Source of the DNA: Lachnospiraceae bacterium | GTDB taxonomy: Bacteria > Bacillota > Clostridia > Lachnospirales > Lachnospiraceae | Direction: 5' to 3' | Length of the DNA stretch: 64,000 nt | NCBI GenBank assembly: GCA_024684085.1 | Contig: JAIKXM010000026.1 | Coordinates: 1 to 64,000 of the forward strand | In this document: in pieces, positions 6,684 to 15,123 of the stretch | Layout of the letters: each line of letters opens with the position of its first letter | Position numbering within the stretch: position 1 is the first letter of the stretch | Translations under genes and position numbers: made by a program | The notes under the pieces: model-generated | The model's database searches: none | What the model saw: only the letters and a program-made list of their open reading frames with translations | What the model was told of the DNA's origin: nothing

Positions 6684-7932
6684 TCATATAGTCCTGAATG
6701 CATTGTTGGATTCGTATGAGAACAGCCTGCTCTCGATCGGAGAGAACAAGCGGACTGTTCATATAGATTATAATTTCACAAAGAGGAACATACCTCAGTA
6801 TTATGATGAAAGTTCACAGGAGTACGAGGCGATCCATATCTTAATGAAAAGTCTGGAAGATAAAGGCCTTGTTGAGATACTCTGGAAGAATGATATTAAG
6901 GATCATCAGATAGAAAAGATCCGGATGAGAACAGAACGGCTGAATGAAATCTATGCCGCTGTGGGAAGAATGCCGAAGAGTGAACTGGAACAGGATACTA
7001 TCCGATTGCTTGACGGATATCTGGAGCTATTGTCGGATGAAGTGAAAGAGGGAGAAGTAACGGAGAAGGTTGTATACAGGTTCGGTCGATATCTTCTATC
7101 CAGACTGAGCAGTCATCAATCAGTTAAAGAATACATTGACTTGAATAAGGCTGAGGATATTATCCGACTTCTGCATACCATTTATTGTGTGGAGCAGAAT
7201 GTAGAGGAACGTTATATCAGAGAATTCTCCGTTACGCATTTTCGGGATTCTAAATATTTCGAGGGTGTGGAGCACAAGATAACAGGCATATTCCGAAGGT
7301 TCGGTGAAGGATTCGATGATATGGAGGATGATGAGATCCTTGCTGAATACCATATATACCATACGCCGAATTATGTGTATATCAAAGGGAATGCCGGATT
7401 AAGTATAGGCCGGGAAGTGATCCGGCTGGACAGTCTGAATCAGGGCATCGGTTTATCAGGAGAGGATATTGAAAATGTACGTTTCACAGATCTGTCAATG
7501 GTTAAGAAGGTGCTTACGATCGAGAATCTTACAACTTTTTTCAGTTGGCACGAGAGCGACTGTCTTATCATTTATCTTGGAGGCTATCATAACGGTGTCA
7601 GGAGGAGGTTGTTGAACGAGATATATAAGTCTTTGCCTGATGCCGAGTATTACCACTTTGGAGACATAGATGCAGGCGGATTCTCCATTCTGAAGGATCT
7701 GAGGAATAAGACCGGGATACCTTTTCACGAATATAATATGGATCTTGATACGCTTATCGGATATGAAGAATATGGGAGGAAGCTTACCGGGAATGACAGG
7801 AAACGGTTGGAAGAGCTTGCCAGGCAGTACCCTCAGTGGGAGGAGACCATCCGGTATATGTTGGAGCATAACGTGAAGATAGAGCAGGAGTGTATAGGGG
7901 CATCGGTTGTTTTGGATTCTGCGGAGCAATAA
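6670..7932 (+). CDS. jetD: Wadjet nuclease subunit JetD (Toprim/topo VI-A-like)
   Basis: A 420-aa protein closing the Wadjet operon. The track ORF begins at 6652; ATG 6670 (MARYDHIVLN) is preferred because GGAGAG lies eight bases upstream. JetD is the DNA-cleaving subunit, with a topoisomerase VI-like CAP/Toprim arrangement. The C-terminal part shows Toprim-like elements: a glutamate in LTIENLTTF (about residue 285) and the acidic motif YHFGDIDAGG (about 329-338). The start overlaps the jetC stop by 14 nt. The catalytic acidic residues appear present. No further defence gene is fused or overlapping downstream. Confidence 0.88.
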   Translation: MARYDHIVLNALLDSYENSLLSIGENKRTVHIDYNFTKRNIPQYYDESSQEYEAIHILMKSLEDKGLVEILWKNDIKDHQIEKIRMRTERLNEIYAAVGRMPKSELEQDTIRLLDGYLELLSDEVKEGEVTEKVVYRFGRYLLSRLSSHQSVKEYIDLNKAEDIIRLLHTIYCVEQNVEERYIREFSVTHFRDSKYFEGVEHKITGIFRRFGEGFDDMEDDEILAEYHIYHTPNYVYIKGNAGLSIGREVIRLDSLNQGIGLSGEDIENVRFTDLSMVKKVLTIENLTTFFSWHESDCLIIYLGGYHNGVRRRLLNEIYKSLPDAEYYHFGDIDAGGFSILKDLRNKTGIPFHEYNMDLDTLIGYEEYGRKLTGNDRKRLEELARQYPQWEETIRYMLEHNVKIEQECIGASVVLDSAEQ

Positions 7933-7954
7933 GGTGATTATTTTTGAATTGAAC

Positions 7955-7983
7955 TTGTGTTTTTTGTTGATGTCAAATATAAT
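7955..7983 (+). promoter_or_regulatory. promoter of the AAA/DUF4143 ATPase gene
   Basis: TTGTGT (7955-7960), a 17-bp spacer and a perfect TATAAT (7978-7983). It shows the ATPase gene is a separate transcription unit from jetABCD. Confidence 0.55.
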
Positions 7984-7985
7984 AA

Positions 7986-8006
7986 TAGTGTGATTGTTAT
8001 ACACTA
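7986..8006. promoter_or_regulatory. operator-like inverted repeat at the transcription start
   Basis: TAGTGT (7986-7991) and ACACTA (8001-8006), perfect 6-bp arms separated by 9 bp, start 3 bp after the -10 box and cover the expected start site. This geometry suits repressor binding. The regulator is unknown. Confidence 0.35.
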
Positions 8007-8039
8007 AAATATCAATAATATTGTGATAAAGGAATTGAT

Positions 8040-9371
8040 ATGGAACGGTTGATTTTAAATAAGCTTCTTGAGTGGAAGAATTCCACTTATCGAAAGCCAC
8101 TTATTCTGAAAGGTGTGCGTCAGGTCGGTAAGACGTGGATATTGAAGGAATTTGGCAAATGCTATTATGATAATATTGCGTATTTCAACTTTGATGAAAA
8201 TGAAGAATACAAACAGTTCTTTGAGATGAGCAAAGATGTTGATCGCATTCTGCAAAATCTGACGATGGCCAGCGGGCAGAAAATAATGCCTGAAAAAACT
8301 CTTATCATCTTCGATGAAGTGCAGGACTGTCCCAAAGTTATTAACTCCATGAAATATTTCTGTGAGAACGCACTGCAGTATCATATTGCTTGTGCAGGTT
8401 CTTTGTTGGGTATCGCACTCGCAAAGCCGTCATCTTTTCCTGTAGGTAAGGTTAATTTTATGCAGATTGACCCTATGACATTTACCGAGTTTCTTATGGC
8501 AAATGGTGATGATAACCTTGCGAAGTATCTGGAACAGGTTGATATCATTGAACCGATTCCGGATGCTTTTTTCAATCTGCTTTATGAAAAATTGAAAATG
8601 TATTATGTAACCGGAGGTATGCCAGAGTCAGTCAAGATGTGGACTGAAGCGCGTGATGTGGTTGCTATGCAGGAGGCGCTATCCGATATTTTGGGTGCAT
8701 ATGAACGCGACTTCGCGAAGCACCCCAATCTTAGCGAGTTTCCTAAGATTTCCATGATTTGGAAATCTTTGCCGTCACAGCTGGCAAGGGATAATAAAAA
8801 ATTCATCTATAAAGTCGTGAAAGAGGGCGCACGCGCTCGAGAATACGAGGATGCTTTGCAGTGGCTTGTGAATGCGCGTCTTGTGCATAAAATATACCGT
8901 ACTTCTGCTCCCGGCCTTCCGGTTGCTGCTTACGATGATTTATCTGCATTCAAGATTTATCTGGTAGATGTTGGTCTGCTTCGTCGTCTGGCGCAACTTG
9001 CCCCTACCGCTTTTGGCGAAGGCAACCGGTTGTTTACGGAGTTTAAGGGGGCTCTGACGGAAAATTATGTGTTACAAAGCCTAATAACTCAGTTTGAGGT
9101 GGTGCCGCGGTATTGGACCCAGATCAATCCACCTTATGAAGTTGATTTCCTGATACAAAGAGAAAACGATCTTTTTCCGGTGGAGGTCAAATCTGAGGCT
9201 AATACCGCCAGCAAAAGTCTTAAGAAGTTCAAGGAGCTGTTTCCGGATAAGGTTAAGCTACGCGTGAGGTTTTCGCTTGATAATCTTAAACTGGACGGAG
9301 ATGTGCTGAATATTCCCCTGTTCATGTCAGATCAAGCAGACAGATTGATTGGGTTGGCGTTAGAAAAGTAG
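8040..9371 (+). CDS. AAA ATPase with C-terminal DUF4143 (PD-(D/E)XK-like) domain
   Basis: A 443-aa protein of the widespread AAA_14 plus DUF4143 family. The P-loop is GVRQVGKT (residues 25-32) and the Walker B-like segment is TLIIFDEVQDC (about 86-96). The C-terminal domain contains YEVDFLI and PVEVKSEA, an acidic-x-K arrangement typical of restriction-endonuclease-like folds. The biochemical role of the family is not established. It starts 107 bp after jetD with its own promoter, so it is a neighbour in the accessory region rather than part of Wadjet. RBS AAAGGA precedes ATG 8040. Confidence 0.85.
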   Translation: MERLILNKLLEWKNSTYRKPLILKGVRQVGKTWILKEFGKCYYDNIAYFNFDENEEYKQFFEMSKDVDRILQNLTMASGQKIMPEKTLIIFDEVQDCPKVINSMKYFCENALQYHIACAGSLLGIALAKPSSFPVGKVNFMQIDPMTFTEFLMANGDDNLAKYLEQVDIIEPIPDAFFNLLYEKLKMYYVTGGMPESVKMWTEARDVVAMQEALSDILGAYERDFAKHPNLSEFPKISMIWKSLPSQLARDNKKFIYKVVKEGARAREYEDALQWLVNARLVHKIYRTSAPGLPVAAYDDLSAFKIYLVDVGLLRRLAQLAPTAFGEGNRLFTEFKGALTENYVLQSLITQFEVVPRYWTQINPPYEVDFLIQRENDLFPVEVKSEANTASKSLKKFKELFPDKVKLRVRFSLDNLKLDGDVLNIPLFMSDQADRLIGLALEK

Positions 9372-9496
9372 GAAAGGTACCATTCGGTTTTGAGTCACGA
9401 ACCGGGGATATATGGTTAAACAGGGAGAATATGCAAGATGGAATATGATTGTCTTATAGAATCGGAATTTATTGGAACGAAATTGCTGTTGCAGTT

Positions 9497-9533
9497 CACA
9501 TCGGAGCGAGAGCGTCGTTTCGGAGAATATATT
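9497..9533. repeat. 37-nt fragment shared with the palindromic element at 41.5 kb
   Basis: About 34 of 37 bases match 41508-41544 (core CACATCGGAGCGAGAGCG then CGTTTCGG). Both copies are intergenic and followed by an 'ATATC(G/T)GTGAA'-type sequence, so this is a decayed copy of a dispersed repeat. Confidence 0.65.
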
Positions 9534-9584
9534 GACTTGTTGTGTAAAGATATCGGTGAATATTAGCCTTTTCACATAACGAGA

Positions 9585-9618
9585 GAATAAAAAATGCCAC
9601 CAACACATGGTTAGTGGC
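9585..9618 (-). terminator. minus-strand terminator-like hairpin
   Basis: On the minus strand GCCACTAAC/GTTGGTGGC forms a 9-bp stem (9596-9618, one wobble) followed by ATTTTTTATT. There is no minus-strand gene to end here, so it may be a relic. Confidence 0.35.
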
Positions 9619-9683
9619 TGGAGTATGGTAATATATATTGGAAGGCATTTGAATTAAGTGATGGTTTCAGAGGTGAGGAGTAT

Positions 9684-10586
9684 ATGAAAAAAATATTAAT
9701 AACAGGCGGCACAACCTTCGTGAGCAAGTATGCAGCTGAATATTTTGTTAACGCTGGTTATGAAGTCTATGTGCTTAACAGAAATACTAAGCCACAAGTC
9801 CGAGGTGTAAAACTCATTGAGGGCGATAGACATAATTTAAAGGGTATATTGAGAGAACTCTCTTTTGATGTAGTGGCAGATATAACAGCTTATAATGAAA
9901 AGGACATTGTTGATCTTGTTACCGAATTAGGCGCTTATGGGCAGTATATTATGATTAGTTCCAGTGCTGTGTATCCGGAGTATGGTAATCAGCCATTTCT
10001 TGAAGAATCAGAGAAATCTGTAAATAAGTTTTGGGGTACGTATGGAACCGACAAAATAGCAGCAGAAAAAGCATTACTTGAAAGAGTTAAAGATGCATAT
10101 ATATTAAGACCGCCTTATTTATATGGACCTATGAACAATGTTTATAGAGAAGCATTTGTGTTTGATTGCGCTTTAGCAGATAGAAAATTCTATTTACCCA
10201 AAGATGGTGATATGAAATTGCAATTCTTCCATGTGAAAGATTTATGCAAGCTTATGGAAGTAATTATAAACGAGAAGCCGGAAAATCATATTTTAAATGT
10301 TGGTAATGTTGAAGCTGTATCAATTAAAGAGTGGGTTACAAAATGCTATGAGAGTTTGGGCAAAACTCCATCTTTTGTAAATGTGTATGAAGATATTGAA
10401 CAGAGAAATTATTTTAGTTTTTATAATTATGAGTATTATTTGGATGTATCCCGTCAAAGTAAAATATACCCGGAAACATTATCTTTAGTAGATGGATTAA
10501 AAGATGCTGCTGAATGGTATCTTGAACATAGCGCTGAGGTAAATAAGAAACCGTATTTTGAGTTTATTGATAAGAATTTGGCGTGA
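9684..10586 (+). CDS. NAD-dependent epimerase/dehydratase-like protein
   Basis: A 300-aa Rossmann protein of the extended SDR superfamily. The nucleotide-binding loop is GGTTFVSKY (residues 8-16), a variant of GGTxFxG, and the active-site pair is YGTDK (YxxxK) after ISSSAVYPEYGN. The C-terminal half resembles RNA-binding/isoflavone-reductase-like or sugar epimerases. The substrate is not predictable. RBS GAGGAG precedes ATG 9684. Base composition is AT-richer than the operons downstream. It is monocistronic. Confidence 0.8.
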   Translation: MKKILITGGTTFVSKYAAEYFVNAGYEVYVLNRNTKPQVRGVKLIEGDRHNLKGILRELSFDVVADITAYNEKDIVDLVTELGAYGQYIMISSSAVYPEYGNQPFLEESEKSVNKFWGTYGTDKIAAEKALLERVKDAYILRPPYLYGPMNNVYREAFVFDCALADRKFYLPKDGDMKLQFFHVKDLCKLMEVIINEKPENHILNVGNVEAVSIKEWVTKCYESLGKTPSFVNVYEDIEQRNYFSFYNYEYYLDVSRQSKIYPETLSLVDGLKDAAEWYLEHSAEVNKKPYFEFIDKNLA

Positions 10587-10691
10587 TTCAAATTAGAAGG
10601 TCAAGACTACTGCATTAATGGGTTAGCCATTTTGCAATAAAAAAGAAGCACCAGGTTGCAGTCTTTTTAGATAATGAAAAGGAGTTTGGTT

Positions 10692-11390
10692 ATGGCGATA
10701 ATAAAAAAGTTAATAAAAAAGATTATGATTAAAAAGGCTATGTCGAAAAGCCCAATGTACCTTTATGGTGAAGACGAGCAAGAGGAAGTTGAAAAATATA
10801 TCTGTGATGCTTTTGGGGAATTTGCTTCAGTTTTTCATGAACTTGTATCGCCGGATATTCATCTTGATGTATGCCTTATTCCACCATCTGATGAGGAACC
10901 GTATTATAAGTTGGTTACTCTTGGGGCAGGAGCTTATAAAATGAATGTTCCTGATGAATTGCTCGATGATAAGCTTGAATATGCGGAATATGTAATATAT
11001 CTTCCTGAAAACTGGAATATTAAGAGTAATAACGAGACAGATTTTTGGCCTATAAGAGTATTGAAAGGAATAGCAAGACTTCCGATCTACTGTGACACAT
11101 GGCTTGGGTATGGACATACTACTCAGGATGATGAAGAGGGAACTGCGTATGCATCCAATACCCAATTTAATAGTGTTGTACTCGATTTTGCTTCTAATAA
11201 AAGAGGTGATATCCGATTGAAATTGTCATCCGGAAAGGTAATAAATTTCTATGAGGTTATTCCACTTTATCCTGAAGAATTACAGTATAAATTGGATAAC
11301 GATGCAGATATACTTTTTGATCGATTTAAAGAAAAAGGAATTAAGTATAAAGTTGTTGACATTGACAGGAAGAATGCTTGTAAAGAGTGA
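10692..11390 (+). CDS. suppressor of fused (SUFU) domain protein
   Basis: About 232 aa. ATG 10692 (MAIIKKLIKK) is chosen over ATG 10674 because AAGGAG at 10679-10684 is correctly spaced only for it. A lysine-rich N-terminus precedes a bacterial SUFU-like domain: HELVSPDIHLDVCLIPP, then YKLVTLGAGAYKMNVP, then YVIYLPENWNI. Bacterial SUFU domains have been proposed as immunity or accessory domains of polymorphic toxin systems, but no toxin gene is adjacent. AT-rich and monocistronic. The function here is unknown. Confidence 0.75.
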   Translation: MAIIKKLIKKIMIKKAMSKSPMYLYGEDEQEEVEKYICDAFGEFASVFHELVSPDIHLDVCLIPPSDEEPYYKLVTLGAGAYKMNVPDELLDDKLEYAEYVIYLPENWNIKSNNETDFWPIRVLKGIARLPIYCDTWLGYGHTTQDDEEGTAYASNTQFNSVVLDFASNKRGDIRLKLSSGKVINFYEVIPLYPEELQYKLDNDADILFDRFKEKGIKYKVVDIDRKNACKE

Positions 11391-11456
11391 TCGTTAGATA
11401 ATTGAATTCTTTAGTCTCAGAGGAATCACACGATCTTACGTCTATGCTGCAAAGAT

Positions 11457-11545
11457 AGCAAAAACGCTCAGCTAAGGATGCGCACTCGCTCGAAAGGAAG
11501 ATGATGCATATGCATCCACGCTCGGCGCGAGAATGTCGCATTTTT
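11457..11545. repeat. dispersed GC-rich palindromic repeat, copy A
   Basis: Matches the repeat at 41.9-42.16 kb: ACGCTC.GCTAAGGATGCG, then CTCG.TCGAAAGGAAGATG, then a GCATCC/GCGCGAG return arm and GAGAATGTCGC. Arms GGATGC/GCATCC and CTCG/CGAG can pair. It lies between the SUFU gene and pyk, within 80 bp of the pyk start. Confidence 0.75.
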
Positions 11546-11621
11546 TACGGCAGTCTTTATGGGTTACATATTTATTTGTAGGGTATGGCGTTGGTTATCA
11601 TTAAAGAAGGAGTCAATACTT

Positions 11622-13037
11622 ATGCGGAAAACAAAGATTATATGTACGATTGGACCGGCATGTGAGTCGGAAGAGATGATCACAGCATTATGTGAGGCGG
11701 GAATGAATGTAGCTCGCTTGAATTTTTCACACGGAACACACGAGGAGCATCTTAAGCGTATCGAGATGATCAAGAAGGTCAGAGAAAGCTTAAATCTGCC
11801 GATCGCGATAATGCTGGATACCAAGGGACCTGAATATAGGATCGGGACTTTTAAAGACAGGAAGGTTACGCTTGATAACGGGCAGAAGTTCACATTTACC
11901 ACAAAAGAGGTAGAAGGTGATAAGAATCACGTGTCCGTAAGTTATAAGAATCTCGCCAAGGAACTCGCTAAGGGCGATACGATTTTGTTGAACAACGGCT
12001 TGCTTGAGTTCAAGGTGCTTGCTACGACTAATGATACTATTGAGACAGAGGTAATTACCGGTGGAGAATTGTCGGATCGTAAGAGTATGAGTTTCCCGGG
12101 TAAGCATATCAAGCAGAAGTATCTTTCCGAGCAGGATATTGCGGATATAACATTTGGTGTAAAAAACGGGGTAGACTTTATTGCCTGCTCATTCGTGTCA
12201 GTCGCAGACGATCTTAAGAGTGTTCATTCGCTGCTTAAAGATCTTGGCTATGATGACAATGTTGAATTGATCGCCAAGATCGAGAACAGATCAGGATGCG
12301 AGAATATCGATGAGATCTGTAAAGAATGTGACGGTATCATGGTTGCCAGAGGTGATCTCGGAGTTGAGGTTCCCATGGAAGAATTACCGGCTATACAAAA
12401 GGAATTGATAACTAAATGCAGACTTTTAGGGAGAAGAGTAATAACTGCAACAGAGATGCTGGAATCAATGATCCATAATCCACGACCGACGAGAGCTGAA
12501 GCCTCAGATGTAGCTAATGCGGTTTATGATGGGACAAGCGCAGTAATGTTATCAGGTGAAACCGCAGCAGGTGCATATCCAATACAGGCGGTTGCCACGA
12601 TGGTCAGGATTACGGAGGCGACTGAGAATACGATTAATTATACCAAGCGATTCCATAACAATGATTTCATAATACAGAATGAGGTTGACGCAATTTCGCA
12701 TGCCACCTGTCAGATGGCGATCGATCTGAAGGCCAAGGTGATAGTGGCAAGTACTATTTCAGGAATGACCGCAAGGATGATATCACGGTTTAGATCCCCT
12801 GTTGATATTATAGGACTTACAACTGATGACAGGACGTGGCGTAAACTATCTCTTTCATGGGCTGTAACACCTGTCAGGTGTGAGGTGTTCCCGTCAACGG
12901 AGGTGCTGTTCTACAGTGCCAAGCGTCTGGCTAAAGAGACTTTTGAATTGCAGAGTGAAGATAAGATAGTAATAACCGGCGGCATGACTAACGGACAGTC
13001 CGGTAACACTAACCTGATCAAGATCGAGAGCATTTAG
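11622..13037 (+). CDS. pyk: pyruvate kinase
   Basis: Converts phosphoenolpyruvate and ADP to pyruvate and ATP, the last step of glycolysis. The track ORF begins at 11559; MRKTKIICTIGPA at 11622 is the family start, with AAAGAAGGAG upstream, giving 471 aa, the usual length without an extra C-terminal PEP-utiliser domain. Visible motifs are NFSHG, LDTKGPEYR (the glutamate typical of K+-dependent enzymes), AKIENRSG, MVARGDLGVE and TATEMLESM. The C-terminal regulatory domain is complete. Upstream lies a copy of the dispersed repeat. Confidence 0.96.
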   Translation: MRKTKIICTIGPACESEEMITALCEAGMNVARLNFSHGTHEEHLKRIEMIKKVRESLNLPIAIMLDTKGPEYRIGTFKDRKVTLDNGQKFTFTTKEVEGDKNHVSVSYKNLAKELAKGDTILLNNGLLEFKVLATTNDTIETEVITGGELSDRKSMSFPGKHIKQKYLSEQDIADITFGVKNGVDFIACSFVSVADDLKSVHSLLKDLGYDDNVELIAKIENRSGCENIDEICKECDGIMVARGDLGVEVPMEELPAIQKELITKCRLLGRRVITATEMLESMIHNPRPTRAEASDVANAVYDGTSAVMLSGETAAGAYPIQAVATMVRITEATENTINYTKRFHNNDFIIQNEVDAISHATCQMAIDLKAKVIVASTISGMTARMISRFRSPVDIIGLTTDDRTWRKLSLSWAVTPVRCEVFPSTEVLFYSAKRLAKETFELQSEDKIVITGGMTNGQSGNTNLIKIESI

Positions 13038-13136
13038 GAGCCTTAATTATTAAGAGATCATATCCGGACGATTGATCAATGCGGATTAAGAGGACTCCAA
13101 GAATAATCAAAAAATATTGAGTTGTGGGAGATGATG

Positions 13137-13973
13137 ATGAGTAAGAAGAAATCTATAGGTTGTGCTTTATTTGGTATCGTGATATTGATTGTTGCACAGT
13201 TGTTGGCCGGCCTGATCGGAAGTGTTTTTGTTCTTTGCGGCGTTCCTAACTGGATATGTAATATCCTGGCAGGTATTTTATACCTTGTGTTTGCAATATT
13301 CGGAGTAGTGATGATTCTGGGTAAGGCTATGCATCTTGATATGGATGAACTGGGGATAAAAAGATTCTCTTTGAGATTTCGCTGGATACTGACAGGGCTG
13401 TTGCTTCCGCTCGGCGTAATTGCGGTATATTTACTTATGATACCGGGAGAATACGTTTCTTCCGGCCTGAATAACAGGCAGATGCTTGACACCCTGTCTT
13501 CGGGTATATTCTTTACCGGAATAGCAGCCGGTTTTGTTGAAGAGATCGTATTCAGGGGTGTGATATTTCGTTCGTTAGAGAAATCTTTTGGGAAAAACAT
13601 CGGGATATTTGTTCCGTCTCTGTTGTTCGGTATCGTTCATATCCTCGGCATGGATATCACTCCGTTTGGTTGTCTGCTTGTGATCATAGCCGGTACCGCG
13701 GTTGGCGTGATGTTCTCAATGATCACTATCGAGAGTGGTTCGGTATGGGATAATGGATTGGTACATGCCCTTTGGAATATTCTGATCATTGGAGGCGGTA
13801 TTGCTATTGCAGGGGCGCCCGATGATTCCTCTATCGTGTCATATGTGCTTAAGTCGGATTCTTTTGCCATAACGGGAGGAGAATTTGGCATCGAGTCTTC
13901 TGCCGTTGCCTTGGCCGGATATGTTATCGTGACAATTGTGGCATGGTATATGATCAGGAAAAGAGCTAAATAA
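13137..13973 (+). CDS. CPBP family intramembrane protease (CAAX/Abi)
   Basis: About 278 aa. Three in-frame ATGs follow GGGAG at 13126-13130; the third (13137, MSKKKSIGC) has the best spacing. Multiple membrane segments are obvious. The family's catalytic motifs are present: EEIVFRGVIFR (EExxxR), a lone histidine in GIVHILG, and NGLVHALWNIL (HxxxN). Bacterial members act in bacteriocin self-immunity or membrane protein processing; nothing nearby identifies a substrate. Confidence 0.88.
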   Translation: MSKKKSIGCALFGIVILIVAQLLAGLIGSVFVLCGVPNWICNILAGILYLVFAIFGVVMILGKAMHLDMDELGIKRFSLRFRWILTGLLLPLGVIAVYLLMIPGEYVSSGLNNRQMLDTLSSGIFFTGIAAGFVEEIVFRGVIFRSLEKSFGKNIGIFVPSLLFGIVHILGMDITPFGCLLVIIAGTAVGVMFSMITIESGSVWDNGLVHALWNILIIGGGIAIAGAPDDSSIVSYVLKSDSFAITGGEFGIESSAVALAGYVIVTIVAWYMIRKRAK

Positions 13974-14003
13974 GTTGTTTTTAGTATGAATTGTCGAATA
14001 TAT

Positions 14004-14032
14004 TTGACGTAAGGAGGTTATTACTATATAAT
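14004..14032 (+). promoter_or_regulatory. promoter of the DegV gene
   Basis: TTGACG (14004-14009), a 17-bp spacer and TATAAT (14027-14032), about 90 bp upstream of the ATG. Confidence 0.65.
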
Positions 14033-14120
14033 AGTTAATTAGTGATGTAGTTTTGAATACTACATAAAGAAGTAATGCGAAACTACAGAGACTAAAAACA
14101 GGATAGAAAGGTAAAGATTA

Positions 14121-14993
14121 ATGTTTCAGATTATAACAGACAACGGTGCAGACTTACCAAAGGATTGGATGGTCGAGAATGAGGTCGGATGTATTTACTT
14201 GAGTACCATCCTTGATGGAGAGGTTATTGCCGGAAAAGATAAAGACCTTTCTGCTGAAGATTTTTACAATATGCTTTCGGAAGGCGCTAAGCCGTCTACA
14301 TCACAGGTCAATCCGGAGCAGGCTAAGGGGTATTTTACAGAACATATAGATGAGGCTGATGAGTTTCTTTATATCGGCTTATCTTCCGGACTTTCAGGAA
14401 CTGTAGGCAGTGTCAGAGCCGGTGTTGCCGAAGTGTTGGAGACTTATCCCGATAAGAAGATCGAAGTAGTGGATTCACTTACGGGTTCTCTTGGAGAAGG
14501 TCTTGCTGTATGGTATGCAGTTAAGATGCGAAATGAGGGAAAGAGTTTTGATGAGACTGTGAAGTGGTTGAATGATAATATACAGCACTTTGTTCTCGCA
14601 ATCACTGTAGATAATCTGTTTGATCTTTGGCGTGGTGGAAGAGTATCGCGCACAAGCGCTGTTATAGGTTCACTTGCCAGTGTGAAGCCCTACCTTATTG
14701 TTAATGAAGAAGGCAAGCTCGTAGTACCCAAGAAGCTTAGAGGACGCAAGAAGGCTCTCGCTTATCTTGTTGAGGCCTTTGAGATGCATAAGGGAATTGA
14801 ATTCGACGGTAATAAAGATATGTTGATGATCTGCCATGGTAATGTGGCGGATGATGCCGATTATGTACGTCAGTTGCTTGAAGAAAAGTTCGGATATAAG
14901 AACTTTATCATGAGTAATGTCGGTCCCATGATCGGAACACATACAGGCGCAAGTCTTGTTGTATTAGCCTTCCTCGGTGATTCAAGATATTAG
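14121..14993 (+). CDS. DegV family fatty-acid-binding protein
   Basis: A 290-aa DegV/FakB-like protein that binds a fatty acid and, in partnered systems, presents it to the FakA kinase. Motifs seen are ITDNGADLP at the N-terminus, AKPSTSQVNP (the conserved TSxP-like ligand loop), YIGLSSGLSGT, and the C-terminal VGPMIGTHTGASLVVLAFLG. No fakA is nearby. RBS AGAAAGG, ATG 14121. It has its own promoter and a shared downstream terminator. Confidence 0.9.
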   Translation: MFQIITDNGADLPKDWMVENEVGCIYLSTILDGEVIAGKDKDLSAEDFYNMLSEGAKPSTSQVNPEQAKGYFTEHIDEADEFLYIGLSSGLSGTVGSVRAGVAEVLETYPDKKIEVVDSLTGSLGEGLAVWYAVKMRNEGKSFDETVKWLNDNIQHFVLAITVDNLFDLWRGGRVSRTSAVIGSLASVKPYLIVNEEGKLVVPKKLRGRKKALAYLVEAFEMHKGIEFDGNKDMLMICHGNVADDADYVRQLLEEKFGYKNFIMSNVGPMIGTHTGASLVVLAFLGDSRY

Positions 14994-15054
14994 AATTAGC
15001 TTAACTTAATATGCTGTAATATAATATTATGATCATGTGTTTTTAAATGAGTAA

Positions 15055-15092
15055 AACCCCTGTTTATCATCAGTGTCAGATAAACAGGGGTT
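15055..15092. terminator. bidirectional terminator between degV and SDR genes
   Basis: AACCCCTGTTTATC / GATAAACAGGGGTT is a perfect 14-bp stem with a 10-nt loop. A's upstream and T-rich sequence downstream let it serve both convergent genes. Confidence 0.9.
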
Positions 15093-15123
15093 AATTTATT
15101 AGATCAGTTATTCAAATCAGGAA

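Larger units (their letters stand above)
9372..9683. other. 312-bp gap with a dispersed-repeat fragment
   Basis: It contains the 37-nt repeat fragment at 9497-9533 and a minus-strand terminator-like hairpin at 9585-9618, which appears to serve no gene. The 42-codon frame at 9438-9566 lies across the repeat and is not considered a gene. No other feature is seen. Confidence 0.5.

Noticed and set aside
8040-9371. Fifth Wadjet component
   Set aside because: It has its own promoter, a 107-bp gap and belongs to a widespread stand-alone AAA/DUF4143 family.
9438-9566. 42-aa ORF MEYDCLIESEFIG...
   Set aside because: Half of it lies in the dispersed 37-nt repeat shared with 41.5 kb, so the open frame is probably incidental.
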